DNA of 64,000 nt from Tissierellales bacterium (lineage in GTDB: Bacteria; Bacillota; Clostridia; Tissierellales; VENL01), in assembly GCA_028280805.1 (NCBI GenBank), contig JANQLB010000035.1, positions 1 to 64,000 of the forward strand, in the 5' to 3' direction. Positions 54,577 through 63,447 of the stretch are shown here, one piece after another (positions within the stretch are counted from its first letter, which is position 1; each line of letters opens with the position of its first letter). The notes beneath the pieces were generated by a model, which saw nothing but the letters and a program-made list of their open reading frames with translations, was not told the DNA's origin and did no database searches. The position numbers and the translations under genes were made by a program.

Positions 54577-55812
54577 TTAATCCTCCCTTTTTAATCCATC
54601 AATGATTGGAACTAATATGGATGCTACCAGACCACCTGCAAAACCATTGTTATAGAGGTTTAAGCCGCCGTGAAGAACACCAACATTCATAACGATAGAA
54701 AGGTGTATAAAACCTGCACATATTCCGCTTAACCAACCATACTCTCCAGCTATAGGAGCAAGGGTTGTCCCAAATAATGCTCCAATAATAACACTTGTTG
54801 AGCTTACATCCCAAACATTTACTAATCCAGCAATAAGCACACCTATAAGAATAGGTACTGAGTTTCTAGGATGCTTACCAAATGCAGAAAATCCAACTAG
54901 AGTTAATAATCCTCCTACAACAGGACCGTTAATTACTCCTTGTGAAATGACTACATACAATATTCCTATAATACCCATGACTCCCATGTTGATAGCAGTT
55001 ATTCCAAAGTTAGTTAGCTGAGTAAAGTCAGTAATAAGTCTTCCGGAATATTCAAATAAGTTTGTATAATTTTTAAAGCTTTTTCCATTGAACACGTATC
55101 CTACTATAATCAAAATTACAAAGAAAGTAAATAGTAAAACCTTTAAAATTAAATCATATTGACTGGATAAAATGCTAGTTGCTTCGATTGTTAAGCCAAA
55201 TCCTCTTAACAAAGAAGTCACTACAGTACCTACAAAACCGGCAGTAAATCCAATATTATAAATACTATAACCATCATGTACCCTTATAAGATGAGAAGAA
55301 AGAGGCGGAAGAACAAATCCTGCAAGTATTCCACCAAGAATACCTACTATTATGTTTATCGGAAATGGCAAATTAAGTCCGTAGGTTATTTCATTGACAA
55401 GTGGTGATAGAGCTGTACCAAACATTGTAATTAATGCAACGCTTTTAAAAGTTGTATTCTGGTATTTAGCATAAAGTAATCCCCCAAGATATATAGGCCA
55501 AACATTATAAATGTTTTTTCCTAAGAAAGCAAATCCCGCTAAGATAAAAATGGCAGCAGTAGATACACCATTTATTCTCATACCAAGTTTTCTGATTAAT
55601 AATATATTAATAAGCATCAGAATAGCTGAATTTAAAAAGGTTGCTCCCAATCCACCAACTTCAAGGTAATCTGTTAGCAGAATATCTGGGTTAGTAATTA
55701 TGTTAAATAATCCCTTCATTATACTTTCAATATCATCAAATATAAAAGCAGCAATAATAAACATAATTGGTAGTAACAACAAAAAATATGTTTTCTTTCT
55801 TTCATCTAACAA
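54577..55812 (-). CDS. DUF1576 polytopic membrane protein
   Basis: A 411-residue membrane protein with about ten to twelve helices in two similar halves: GFAFLGKNIYNVWPIYLGG in one and GFSAFGKHPRNSVPILIGV in the other. Each half also has a LPIAGEYGWLSG/LSPLVNEITYG-like segment. The internal repeat suggests a transporter. The family is of unknown function. It starts ATG after GGAGG and is followed by a small cytosolic gene. Confidence 0.75.
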   Translation of the reverse strand: MLDERKKTYFLLLLPIMFIIAAFIFDDIESIMKGLFNIITNPDILLTDYLEVGGLGATFLNSAILMLINILLIRKLGMRINGVSTAAIFILAGFAFLGKNIYNVWPIYLGGLLYAKYQNTTFKSVALITMFGTALSPLVNEITYGLNLPFPINIIVGILGGILAGFVLPPLSSHLIRVHDGYSIYNIGFTAGFVGTVVTSLLRGFGLTIEATSILSSQYDLILKVLLFTFFVILIIVGYVFNGKSFKNYTNLFEYSGRLITDFTQLTNFGITAINMGVMGIIGILYVVISQGVINGPVVGGLLTLVGFSAFGKHPRNSVPILIGVLIAGLVNVWDVSSTSVIIGALFGTTLAPIAGEYGWLSGICAGFIHLSIVMNVGVLHGGLNLYNNGFAGGLVASILVPIIDGLKRED

Positions 55813-56195
55813 TAGATCACCTCCTAAAAAATGAATTATATTTTTTAGTTATATTAAATTAGTGAAAAATGAAATAAAATATTCAAAGTTTATATTTAAT
55901 GTAAAATTACTATAGATAAATTTTTTGGAAATTTTCTCATATTATAATTTAAATAAAAAAACGAAATGCGAAAAGAAAAACTGTTATAAAAACTATTATA
56001 CATTAAATTTCATAAAAAATCATTAATAAAGCAAAAGAAAATTTAACTGACAAGCTAATACAAGAAAACATATTTTTAAATCAGCTTTATAGTTATTTAA
56101 AATTAGTTATTTTAAAAATGTTTAAGTGAATATTTGATGGGTAAAAACTATATTAATTAATTCAAAGTGAATTTTAATGTAGGAGGTTTTTTAAA
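55813..56195. other. Intergenic region with no clear feature
   Basis: 383 very AT-rich bases between divergent genes. It must hold promoters for both, but I find no pair of boxes with good spacing, no structured RNA and no reading frame. The last bases carry GTAGGAGG for rubrerythrin. Confidence 0.5.
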
Positions 56196-56750
56196 ATGAA
56201 TGAAATGACAGCACAAAATTTAAGGTCTGCTTTTGGAGGAGAAAGTCAAGCTCATATGAGGTATAAGGTATGGGCAGATAAAGCACAAAAAGAAGGCTTC
56301 AAAAACGTAGCTAATCTTTTTAGGGCTGTTTCATATGCTGAAGAGGTTCATGCATCTAATCATTTTAGAGCATTAAAGGATGAAGCTGGTGATTTTGATG
56401 TTACATCGGGAGCTGGATTTGGATTAGGGACTACATCAGAAAATCTTCAAGGAGCTATTGATGGTGAAAATTTTGAGGTAGAGCAAATGTATCCAGCATT
56501 TATGGCAGTAGCAGAAATGCAGAACGAGAAACAGGCTAAACTTTTTATGCAATATGCAATTGAGGCTGAGAAAACTCATGCTGATTTATTTTCTCAAGCA
56601 AAAAAAGCTGTAGATGAAGGTAAGGATTTTGAGGAAGAAGCAATACATGTTTGTTCTGTATGTGGTTATACTATTAGCAGTGAGAAAATAAATGTCTGTC
56701 CAGTGTGTAATGTGAAATCAGATAAGTTTGTTACATTTAATAACCAGTAG
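56196..56750 (+). CDS. Rubrerythrin
   Basis: A 184-residue peroxidase of anaerobes. The N-terminal ferritin-like di-iron domain has Glu in GGESQAH, YAEEVHASNHF, AVAEMQNEKQ and AIEAEKTHADLF. The C-terminal rubredoxin-like domain has CSVCGY and CPVCNV for one iron. GGAGG precedes the ATG. Monocistronic. Confidence 0.93.
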   Translation: MNEMTAQNLRSAFGGESQAHMRYKVWADKAQKEGFKNVANLFRAVSYAEEVHASNHFRALKDEAGDFDVTSGAGFGLGTTSENLQGAIDGENFEVEQMYPAFMAVAEMQNEKQAKLFMQYAIEAEKTHADLFSQAKKAVDEGKDFEEEAIHVCSVCGYTISSEKINVCPVCNVKSDKFVTFNNQ

Positions 56751-56764
56751 TGACAAATACTATT

Positions 56765-56800
56765 AAAGCTAGATGTTTATTCATTTAGCTTTATTTTTTT
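56765..56800 (+). terminator. Terminator after rubrerythrin
   Basis: Stem AAAGCTA-ATG / CAT-TAGCTTT with single bulges, followed by ATTTTTTT. Confidence 0.75.
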
Positions 56801-56811
56801 AAAACAGATGA

Positions 56812-56841
56812 TTGAAAATAATAACTAAACTATGATATAAT
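56812..56841 (+). promoter_or_regulatory. Promoter of the ABC-F leader transcript
   Basis: TTGAAA (56812-56817) and consensus TATAAT (56836-56841), 18 bases apart. Transcription would begin just before the leader reading frame. Confidence 0.65.
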
Positions 56842-56865
56842 TTAAACTACTAAGGAGGTTTATTG

Positions 56866-56994
56866 ATGAAATTACAACTTTTAGTTGATAAGACTTTAGA
56901 CAAATTACCAATTTCAATCTTTGGAATTACTTTTGATTTACAAAACCAAGGGGTAAGTATGTCTAAAATCAAATATTATGTCAACTGCAAGTAG
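56866..56994 (+). CDS. Leader peptide of the ABC-F gene (candidate)
   Basis: A 42-residue frame starting MKLQLLVDKTLDKLPISIFG with a consensus AAGGAGG binding site 7 bases before the ATG. It has its own promoter and no hydrophobic export signal. It is followed by four pairing segments and then the ABC-F gene. In other Firmicutes, ABC-F resistance genes are controlled by ribosome stalling on such upstream frames. That it acts as a sensor here is inference. Confidence 0.65.
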   Translation: MKLQLLVDKTLDKLPISIFGITFDLQNQGVSMSKIKYYVNCK

Positions 56995-57033
56995 GTAAAT
57001 CATCTTTACACAATAAATTAAATTTTGATTATT

Positions 57034-57165
57034 GAGCTTAGGTGATTATGTGTTTGCCTGAGCTTTTATATTTAGTATTTTAAAAACTATCAGAATCTTA
57101 AATGATTATCTATACGTTCTTCAGCTTAAAAGCTCAGGTGAATTATTGATTACCTGGGTTTATAT
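57034..57165 (+). promoter_or_regulatory. Attenuator with alternative hairpins upstream of the ABC-F gene
   Basis: Four segments: 1, GAGCTTAGG (57034-57042); 2, CCTGAGCTTTT (57057-57067); 3, AAAAGCTCAGG (57128-57138); 4, ACCTGGGTT (57152-57160). 1 pairs with 2 and 3 with 4 (terminator, TATATTTTT after), but 2 and 3 are exact 11-base complements (antiterminator). This is the layout of translation-coupled attenuation. Confidence 0.7.
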
Positions 57166-57185
57166 TTTTGAAGGGAGAGAAGTAT

Positions 57186-59108
57186 ATGATAGAAGTAGCA
57201 TTAAAAGGAATCGGAAAATATTATGGAGCCAGAAAGGTTTTAGAGGATATAACCTTTGAAGTAAAAACTGGAGAACGTTTAGCAATTGCAGGAAGAAATG
57301 GTACAGGAAAAACCACAGTGTTCAAAATTATAGCAGGGATTGAAAATTATAATAGTGGACAGATGTTTATAAGAAAGGGAGCTTCTATTGGATACCTTAA
57401 TCAAATTCCTTGTTATCCAGAGAATTATAAAGTAATTGATGTATTAAATACAGCTTTCTTAAAGGAATACAAGGTAAAACAACAGATGAGGGAATTAGAA
57501 AACAGAATGTCAGAGAATGACTCAAAAGAGCTTGAAGCCATTATAAAAAAATATGGAGAATTTCAGAACACATTTGAGCTTATGGGAGGCTATGACATAG
57601 AAGAGAAGCTTAGCAGGGTATCTTCTGGACTTAAGATAACTAAAGATTTCAAGGAAAGAAAATTTGCACATTTGAGTGGTGGAGAAAAGACCACAGTAAT
57701 ATTAGGAAAAATTCTCCTTCAGAACCCAGATATCTTACTATTAGATGAGCCTTCTAATCACTTAGATATTGAGTCTGTAGAATGGTTAGAGGAATTCTTA
57801 AAGGACTATAAAGGTTCAGTGCTTACTATATCTCATGATAGGTTTTTTCTTGATAAAATTGCCACCAGGATTATTGAAATTGAGGATAAGAAAACCAGTA
57901 TATATGAAGGAAACTATTCTTATTATGTTGATGAGAAAAAAAGGAGACTTCAACAGCAGTTTGAAGATTATCAAAATCAGCAGAAAAAGATTAAAGCCAT
58001 GGAAGAAGCTATAAAAAGATTTAGAGATTGGGGTACCAGAGCTGATAATGAGAAAATGTTTATAAAGGCAAAAAACATGGAAAAGAGAATTGAGAAGATA
58101 GATAAATTAGATAAACCAATTATGGAAAGAAAGAGGATTAATCTAGATTTTAATACAAATGGAAGATCTGGTAAAGATGTTATTAAGATTAGTGGATTAA
58201 CAAAATCCTTTGGAGATAATTTGGTTCTACAAGGAGTTAAGTTTCATATCAGATATGGTGAGAAGGTAGCTTTACTAGGTAAAAATGGTAGTGGAAAATC
58301 AACACTTATTAAGGTTATCTTAAAAGAGTATATGCCAGATCAAGGAAAAATTGAACTGGCATCTAAAGCTAAAATTGGCTATTTAGACCAAAATATTTAT
58401 TTTGAAAATGAGAAACTAAGTATTCTTGAAGCTTTTAGGATAGAGCATGCTATGTTAGAAGGCGATGCCAGAGGTATACTTGCAAAGTTTTTGTTCTATG
58501 GGGAAGATGTATTTAAGAAAATAGAAGATTTATCAGGAGGAGAAAAAAGTCGTTTTAAGCTTTGTCAGCTTATGTATCAGGATATTAATCTATTGATATT
58601 AGATGAGCCTACTAATCATTTAGACATAGACTCTAGAGAAATATTAGAGGAGGCATTAAGGGAGTTTGAAGGTACTATATTGTTTATATCTCATGATAGA
58701 TATTTTATAAACAAAATTGCTCAGAAGATAGTAGAAATTAGGAATAAGAGATTATATAGTTATGTTGGGAATTACAGCTATTATCGACAGAAGAGAAAAG
58801 AGGAAATACTTAAAACTTCATCAATAGTATTATCTAATAAGGATATTAAAAATAATAAAAAATATCCAAAGCAAGTCAAAAACTATAGTGAAAAGTCATC
58901 AAGCAAATATAATATTAAGATAAGAAATGAGAAAATTGAAAAGGAAATTGAGCAATTAGAGAGTTCTATTAAATTAAAAAAAGCAGAGATGGAGAAATAT
59001 ATATCAGACCATAAGAGGCTCGCAGATGTGTATATCGAAAAAGAAGCATTGGAGAAAAAATTAAGCTTACTTCTAGATGAATGGACAGAGCTAAATAGTC
59101 AAATATAA
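57186..59108 (+). CDS. ABC-F family ribosome-associated ATPase
   Basis: A 640-residue protein with two ABC domains and no membrane segments. Domain 1: GRNGTGKTT, LSGGEKTT, LLLDEPSNHLD. Domain 2: [28 protein letters not shown]. The linker (about residues 240-320, with FRDWGTRADNEKMFIKAKNM) is the P-site tRNA interaction motif that reaches into the ribosome. A C-terminal coiled coil runs from about 575 to 640. It resembles clostridial ABC-F ribosome-protection proteins; the attenuator upstream supports an antibiotic role. I start at ATG 57186, after AAGGGAGAG. Confidence 0.87.
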   Translation: MIEVALKGIGKYYGARKVLEDITFEVKTGERLAIAGRNGTGKTTVFKIIAGIENYNSGQMFIRKGASIGYLNQIPCYPENYKVIDVLNTAFLKEYKVKQQMRELENRMSENDSKELEAIIKKYGEFQNTFELMGGYDIEEKLSRVSSGLKITKDFKERKFAHLSGGEKTTVILGKILLQNPDILLLDEPSNHLDIESVEWLEEFLKDYKGSVLTISHDRFFLDKIATRIIEIEDKKTSIYEGNYSYYVDEKKRRLQQQFEDYQNQQKKIKAMEEAIKRFRDWGTRADNEKMFIKAKNMEKRIEKIDKLDKPIMERKRINLDFNTNGRSGKDVIKISGLTKSFGDNLVLQGVKFHIRYGEKVALLGKNGSGKSTLIKVILKEYMPDQGKIELASKAKIGYLDQNIYFENEKLSILEAFRIEHAMLEGDARGILAKFLFYGEDVFKKIEDLSGGEKSRFKLCQLMYQDINLLILDEPTNHLDIDSREILEEALREFEGTILFISHDRYFINKIAQKIVEIRNKRLYSYVGNYSYYRQKRKEEILKTSSIVLSNKDIKNNKKYPKQVKNYSEKSSSKYNIKIRNEKIEKEIEQLESSIKLKKAEMEKYISDHKRLADVYIEKEALEKKLSLLLDEWTELNSQI

Positions 59109-59368
59109 AAATATAAAATATATCTTAAAATCATACTAATTACCTATATAAAATTTGTCATTATTCTACTAATGTAAAATATATAATTAATTAAAGCTTT
59201 ATAAAATTATTTAGTTATTATAGATGTTACAATCATGAAAAGTTTTATTTAATATTATTAATGAAAAATTTACAAAAAAGAAGGGTATAGTGACTATCAG
59301 GTAGAATAAATAGAAATAGAATTTTACTATAAAGTAGATTTTACAGAATAAATAAAACAGGTGATTGT

Positions 59369-59998
59369 ATGAACATTAAAGAAGCAGAACAACTTATTGG
59401 AAAGCTTAAAGGAGTAATATCCTGTAGAATTAAACTAGACAGAAAGAATAACGTAGAGGAAATTCATATTTTGTCAAACACAGTAAGAGAGCCTAAACAA
59501 ATATCTAGAGATGTGCAATCAACATTAACATCAGAATATGGCATAGATGTTGACTATAAAAAAATATCTATTGCTCAAATTGATGAAGAAATTACATCAG
59601 TTAATAACTTTAGATTGAAATTTTCTACCGTTGAGTACTCTATTACTGGTAAAAAGGCAACTATAAAAGTAATACTTCATAAAGATGGTAAATACTATGA
59701 AGGTGAAGTTACTGGAGTCCAGACCAGCTATAACTCTGAGAAAATGATTGCTTCAGCTACATTGAAGGCTGTTGAAAATTTCTTGGGTACTGAAGATATG
59801 TTTATAGCAGAAGATGTAAAAATTATTAGTATGATGAACAGAGAGGTTATTGTAACTGCTATCATTTTCTTAAATGATAGTGATGAACAATTTTTTACAG
59901 GCTGTGCAAGTGTAAATAGAGATAGGAAGGAAGCTATTGTTAAATCCACTCTTGACAGTATAAACAGAAAAATTATTAGATACAGCAATGAAAATTAG
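59369..59998 (+). CDS. Conserved hypothetical protein
   Basis: A 209-residue soluble protein I cannot name. The N-terminal 75 residues (VISCRIKLDRKNNVEEIHIL, PKQISRDVQSTL, DYKKISIAQI) look like a small alpha/beta domain also found in other Clostridia, and two similar beta-alpha units follow. It lies upstream of an HD-GYP gene and a tiny exported-peptide frame. The ATG follows CAGGTGATTGT, a weak binding site. Confidence 0.7.
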   Translation: MNIKEAEQLIGKLKGVISCRIKLDRKNNVEEIHILSNTVREPKQISRDVQSTLTSEYGIDVDYKKISIAQIDEEITSVNNFRLKFSTVEYSITGKKATIKVILHKDGKYYEGEVTGVQTSYNSEKMIASATLKAVENFLGTEDMFIAEDVKIISMMNREVIVTAIIFLNDSDEQFFTGCASVNRDRKEAIVKSTLDSINRKIIRYSNEN

Positions 59999-60035
59999 GT
60001 CAGTAATTTTATTTTTTATTTTTAAGCGAAGCGAA

Positions 60036-60053
60036 TATAGCTTGCTGTATTAG
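60036..60053 (+). repeat. Hairpin flanked by GCGAA repeats
   Basis: AATATAGC (60036-60043) pairs with GCTGTATT (60046-60053), one G-T pair. AGCGAA is present at 60027, 60032 and 60054. No T run follows, so it is not a normal terminator. It lies 38 bases before the small exported-peptide frame. Confidence 0.4.
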
Positions 60054-60090
60054 CGAATCAGCAGAAATCAAATTTAAGGGGGCTATATTC

Positions 60091-60168
60091 ATGAAAAAAC
60101 TTCTAATGGCATTATTAAGTTTAGCAGCTTTAGCTTTAGCAAGCGGAGCTCATATTTCTTGGGTTTAA
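60091..60168 (+). CDS. Very small exported peptide (candidate)
   Basis: A 25-residue frame, MKKLLMALLSLAALALASGA plus five residues, with a full n- and h-region and an ALAS-GA cleavage site. AAGGGGG lies 8 bases before the ATG. It would release only about seven residues. It has no Cys or Ser thiolactone motif of AgrD type. Either a signalling peptide or a small membrane protein; unproved. Confidence 0.5.
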   Translation: MKKLLMALLSLAALALASGAHISWV

Positions 60169-60231
60169 GATAAGAAGGTAATATAAAATCTAAAAAACTG
60201 ACCTAATTTTTATATATTAAGGAGGGTGACT

Positions 60232-61512
60232 ATGCCTGCTTTGCCCAATAAAGTAAAAATTTACATAGCAACTCTTTCTATATTAGCAGTAACAATTATA
60301 TATTATTTTTCAAATCATTATGATATAGCAAATTTAAAGGCATTAATTCATTGGAGTATATTAGCTATAACAACGGAATCTTTGCTTATTCTAATGCCTA
60401 ATGGAGCAGGAGTATCAGTCGGTTTTGCAATAGGACTAGCCTCGTTAATCACTGAAGGACCTCTCGTTGCTACTGTTGTGACAACAATTGGATTTGTTTT
60501 TAGAGTTATAAAAGACAAAGATAATAAACTAGTACATTTATTTAATGTTCCTTTTTATAAAACATTGTTTAATGCTTCACAGAGCATAATTTTTACTGGG
60601 TTATCTAGTATAGTTTATATTAATATTAGTAATAATGTAGATAGTCAATCGGGGTTTATCTTAGCGGTTTTAATAACTTTAATAGTATATATGCTATTAA
60701 ACACATTAATTTCTGCAAGACTATTTTCTTTTATTTCTAGTGAAAGATTTCTATATTTATGGGTTGACTATATTAAAATGATGTTACCAAGAACCTTATC
60801 AGTTGGAGCTTTAGGTGTGATAATGGCTTTATCATATAGAGAATATGGTTTTGAGGCAGTATTATTGTTCTTTGGTCCATTGCTTTTAGCAAGGTACTCC
60901 TTTAAGATGTATATGGATATGAGAATTATGTATATGGAAACTATACAAGCATTATCTAAGACCATTGAGGCCAAAGATAAATACACATGTGGTCATGCTA
61001 ATAGAGTAAAGGAATATGCGGTAAAACTGGCGAGGGTCATGAACTTAACAAGTAAGCAGGTTGAGAATATTGAAACCGCTGCATTACTTCACGACATAGG
61101 TAAAATAGGTATAGATGACAATATCCTTAAGAAAGAGGACAAGCTTACAAAAGAGGAATATGACTCAATCAAACAGCATCCAGTGATTGGGGCAAACATA
61201 CTAAAAGATGTAGATTTCTTAAAAAATATTATAAATATAGTAAAATATCATCATGAAAGATATGATGCAAAAGGTTATCCTGAAGGATTAAGCGGAGATG
61301 ATATACCTATTGAAGCTGCAATTCTATCTCTTGCAGATGCATTTGATGCTATGACTTCTGATAGACCATATAGGCAAGCATTGTCTAAAGAAAAAGCTAT
61401 TGATGAAATTAAATCAAGTCAAGGAAGACAATTTCATCCTAAACTGGCACAAGTTTTCATAGATATAATAAAAAATGAAATCGAAAAGGAGAATAAGGCA
61501 CATGCTAATTGA
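60232..61512 (+). CDS. Membrane-bound HD-GYP phosphodiesterase
   Basis: A 426-residue protein. The N-terminal half (residues about 1-225) has about seven to eight hydrophobic helices, a membrane sensor. The C-terminal HD-GYP domain has LLHDIGKIGI, VKYHHERYDAKGYPEGLSG and LADAFDAMTSDRPYR, so all metal ligands and the GYP motif are intact. It should hydrolyse c-di-GMP. I start at ATG 60232, after AAGGAGGG. The next gene overlaps its end by 11 bases. Confidence 0.9.
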   Translation: MPALPNKVKIYIATLSILAVTIIYYFSNHYDIANLKALIHWSILAITTESLLILMPNGAGVSVGFAIGLASLITEGPLVATVVTTIGFVFRVIKDKDNKLVHLFNVPFYKTLFNASQSIIFTGLSSIVYINISNNVDSQSGFILAVLITLIVYMLLNTLISARLFSFISSERFLYLWVDYIKMMLPRTLSVGALGVIMALSYREYGFEAVLLFFGPLLLARYSFKMYMDMRIMYMETIQALSKTIEAKDKYTCGHANRVKEYAVKLARVMNLTSKQVENIETAALLHDIGKIGIDDNILKKEDKLTKEEYDSIKQHPVIGANILKDVDFLKNIINIVKYHHERYDAKGYPEGLSGDDIPIEAAILSLADAFDAMTSDRPYRQALSKEKAIDEIKSSQGRQFHPKLAQVFIDIIKNEIEKENKAHAN

Positions 61513-62071
61513 GTCAGTAGCATCATCCTTAGCTGTAGGAAAAGTTAGGGGAGGAAAGTTTAAGGGTATTGGAGAATTGAATATTAAAAAGCAATATTTG
61601 TTTATTATTGGTTTTGCAATAGAGTTCTTGTCACTATTTCTCCACGCAAATAATATAGGAGGATTAAGTGAATTCTTTAATAAGTATTTTATTATAATAC
61701 ATAGTACATCTTATATTATAATTTTTATCGGTCTTATACTTAATTTTAATAAAAAATCTATGATATTAATATTTATAGGAGCATTACTAAATTATATGGT
61801 TATAGCAGCTAATGGAGGGCAGATGCCTGTGTCATCTAGTGGACTAAGCCTACTTGGATTAGATAAGTATTTAGAAATGCTTGAGAATAACCTAGTTGTT
61901 ACCCATACATTAATTAATGAAAGTACAAGGTTATATCTTTTAGGAGATGTTATACCTACGCCAAAGTTTTATCCATTCTCTAAGATAATAAGTATTGGAG
62001 ATGTGCTTATAGGTATTGGTTTATTTGTTTTAATTCAAAATGGAATGTTAAAGAAGATTAAAGACAATTGA
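61502..62071 (+). CDS. DUF5317 membrane protein
   Basis: A 189-residue protein with about five helices, typically found near HD-GYP genes in Clostridia. The sequence GGKFKGIGELNIK at the N-terminus and AANGGQMPVSSSGL in the middle are family features. The start overlaps the HD-GYP stop by 11 bases, so the two are translated together; it may be a partner of that sensor. Function unknown. Confidence 0.75.
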   Translation: MLIESVASSLAVGKVRGGKFKGIGELNIKKQYLFIIGFAIEFLSLFLHANNIGGLSEFFNKYFIIIHSTSYIIIFIGLILNFNKKSMILIFIGALLNYMVIAANGGQMPVSSSGLSLLGLDKYLEMLENNLVVTHTLINESTRLYLLGDVIPTPKFYPFSKIISIGDVLIGIGLFVLIQNGMLKKIKDN

Positions 62072-62207
62072 TGTTTTTAATTTTTTTTAAAATTATGCTA
62101 AATACTTTAAAGAATTTATAGTTTGGAAATTTTACAGATGCAAAATTACATATTAACTTCTTAAATGAGAATAATATAACAAAACATTGTTTGAGGGGTG
62201 TAGATAT

Positions 62208-62438
62208 ATGGAAGATAAAAGGACTATAGAAAGTATTTATCATGAAATTCAAGTAATTGATACAAACAATTCTAATAGTATTGATAGTGTAGTTAGCATG
62301 GAGATGCTTCTAAATTCTAATAACAATTGTAAATCAAAGGATAGAGAGATGTCAAAAAAACTTGAAGTTTTAAAAGGTACAATACAAGAAGCTATTGAAG
62401 TAACAAGTCAAATTAAATCTATGCTGACAAAAAATTAA
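62208..62438 (+). CDS. Small coiled-coil protein, unknown
   Basis: A 76-residue soluble protein with a Ser/Asn-rich middle and a heptad-like C-terminal helix (SKKLEVLKGTIQEAIEVTSQ). GAGGGGTG lies 7 bases before the ATG. I do not recognise it. A terminator follows. Confidence 0.6.
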   Translation: MEDKRTIESIYHEIQVIDTNNSNSIDSVVSMEMLLNSNNNCKSKDREMSKKLEVLKGTIQEAIEVTSQIKSMLTKN

Positions 62439-62483
62439 AGTTATGAAGTAATTAATATTTTAGAATATAATATTAAATCAAAG

Positions 62484-62516
62484 ACCTATACTTATAGTTT
62501 TAAGTAGAGGTTTTTT
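62484..62516 (+). terminator. Terminator after the small coiled-coil gene
   Basis: Stem ACCTATACTT / AAGTAGAGGT (one mismatch) with a loop of 8 bases and six T. Confidence 0.75.
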
Positions 62517-62617
62517 AAAATAATCATATTTTTCTTTTTGTCGTATTATAAAACAGCTACTGGTAATACTTATAATATATGACCTGAATTTAATTATTAG
62601 TATAGCAAAGTGACATC

Positions 62618-63343
62618 ATGAAAGGGATGAAAAAGTTGATAACCAGACTTTTTATAATTGCTGTTACTCCAGCAATATCCATAGCATTAGCTGTTTATTT
62701 AAGCGACAGGTATGATAGAGAACCTATTTCTCTTTTATTTAAAACTTTTGCTCTAGGGGCATTATCTGTTATACCAACGGCAGCCGTTGAAACTCTGTTA
62801 ATCAGGGTTAATATATTTCCGGGTTTACTAGGGGTTGCATTTATGGCATTTATAGTAGCGGGATTAACAGAGGAGTTTTTTAAGAGAGCTGTAGTATTAA
62901 AATATATTTATAATAACAGGCATTTTAATGAAAAGCTTGATGGTATAGTATATGCGGTTTTTTCAGCTTTGGGGTTTGCTACAGTTGAAAATATTATGTA
63001 TGTAGTATTTAGATTTAGTAATAATCCATATGTAGGGTTATATAGGGGGGTATTATCTGTTCCTGCTCACGCAATATTTGGAGTTACTATGGGGTATTAT
63101 TTATCCTTAGCTAAATTTTCTTTAAATGACGAAGAGGAAAAGCTGTATCTAAGAAAATCATTATTTATTCCAATTATACTTCATGGTATTTTTAACTTTA
63201 TTCTTATGGCTAATATTCCTGCTTTAGCTAGTCTACTTATACCTTATGTAATCTATTTATGGTGGACGAATCAAAAAAAGTTAAATCATTATATTAATGA
63301 ATCCAAAAAAAGACATGACAGGTTAAATGATGATGATATATAG
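62618..63343 (+). CDS. PrsW-family intramembrane metalloprotease
   Basis: A 241-residue protein with about seven helices. The motifs of the family are GLTEEFFKR (Glu-Glu, near residue 88), VPAHAIFG (His) and LHGIFNF (His, near the end), likely zinc ligands. In Bacillus PrsW cuts the anti-sigma factor RsiW at site 1; the substrate here is unknown, as no sigma/anti-sigma pair is near. The ATG at 62618 lacks a strong binding site. Confidence 0.85.
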   Translation: MKGMKKLITRLFIIAVTPAISIALAVYLSDRYDREPISLLFKTFALGALSVIPTAAVETLLIRVNIFPGLLGVAFMAFIVAGLTEEFFKRAVVLKYIYNNRHFNEKLDGIVYAVFSALGFATVENIMYVVFRFSNNPYVGLYRGVLSVPAHAIFGVTMGYYLSLAKFSLNDEEEKLYLRKSLFIPIILHGIFNFILMANIPALASLLIPYVIYLWWTNQKKLNHYINESKKRHDRLNDDDI

Positions 63344-63447
63344 TAGTAAAATTCAGAAAAAAATAGAGGAATTTACATTTTAATTATAGAATATTTTAGC
63401 ATATAATAAAATTATAACAGTCTATAATTGTATAAGGAGATATACTG

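Noticed and set aside
60091-60168. AgrD-type cyclic lactone autoinducer precursor
   Set aside because: No Cys/Ser-containing ring segment, no acidic tail, and no agrB nearby.
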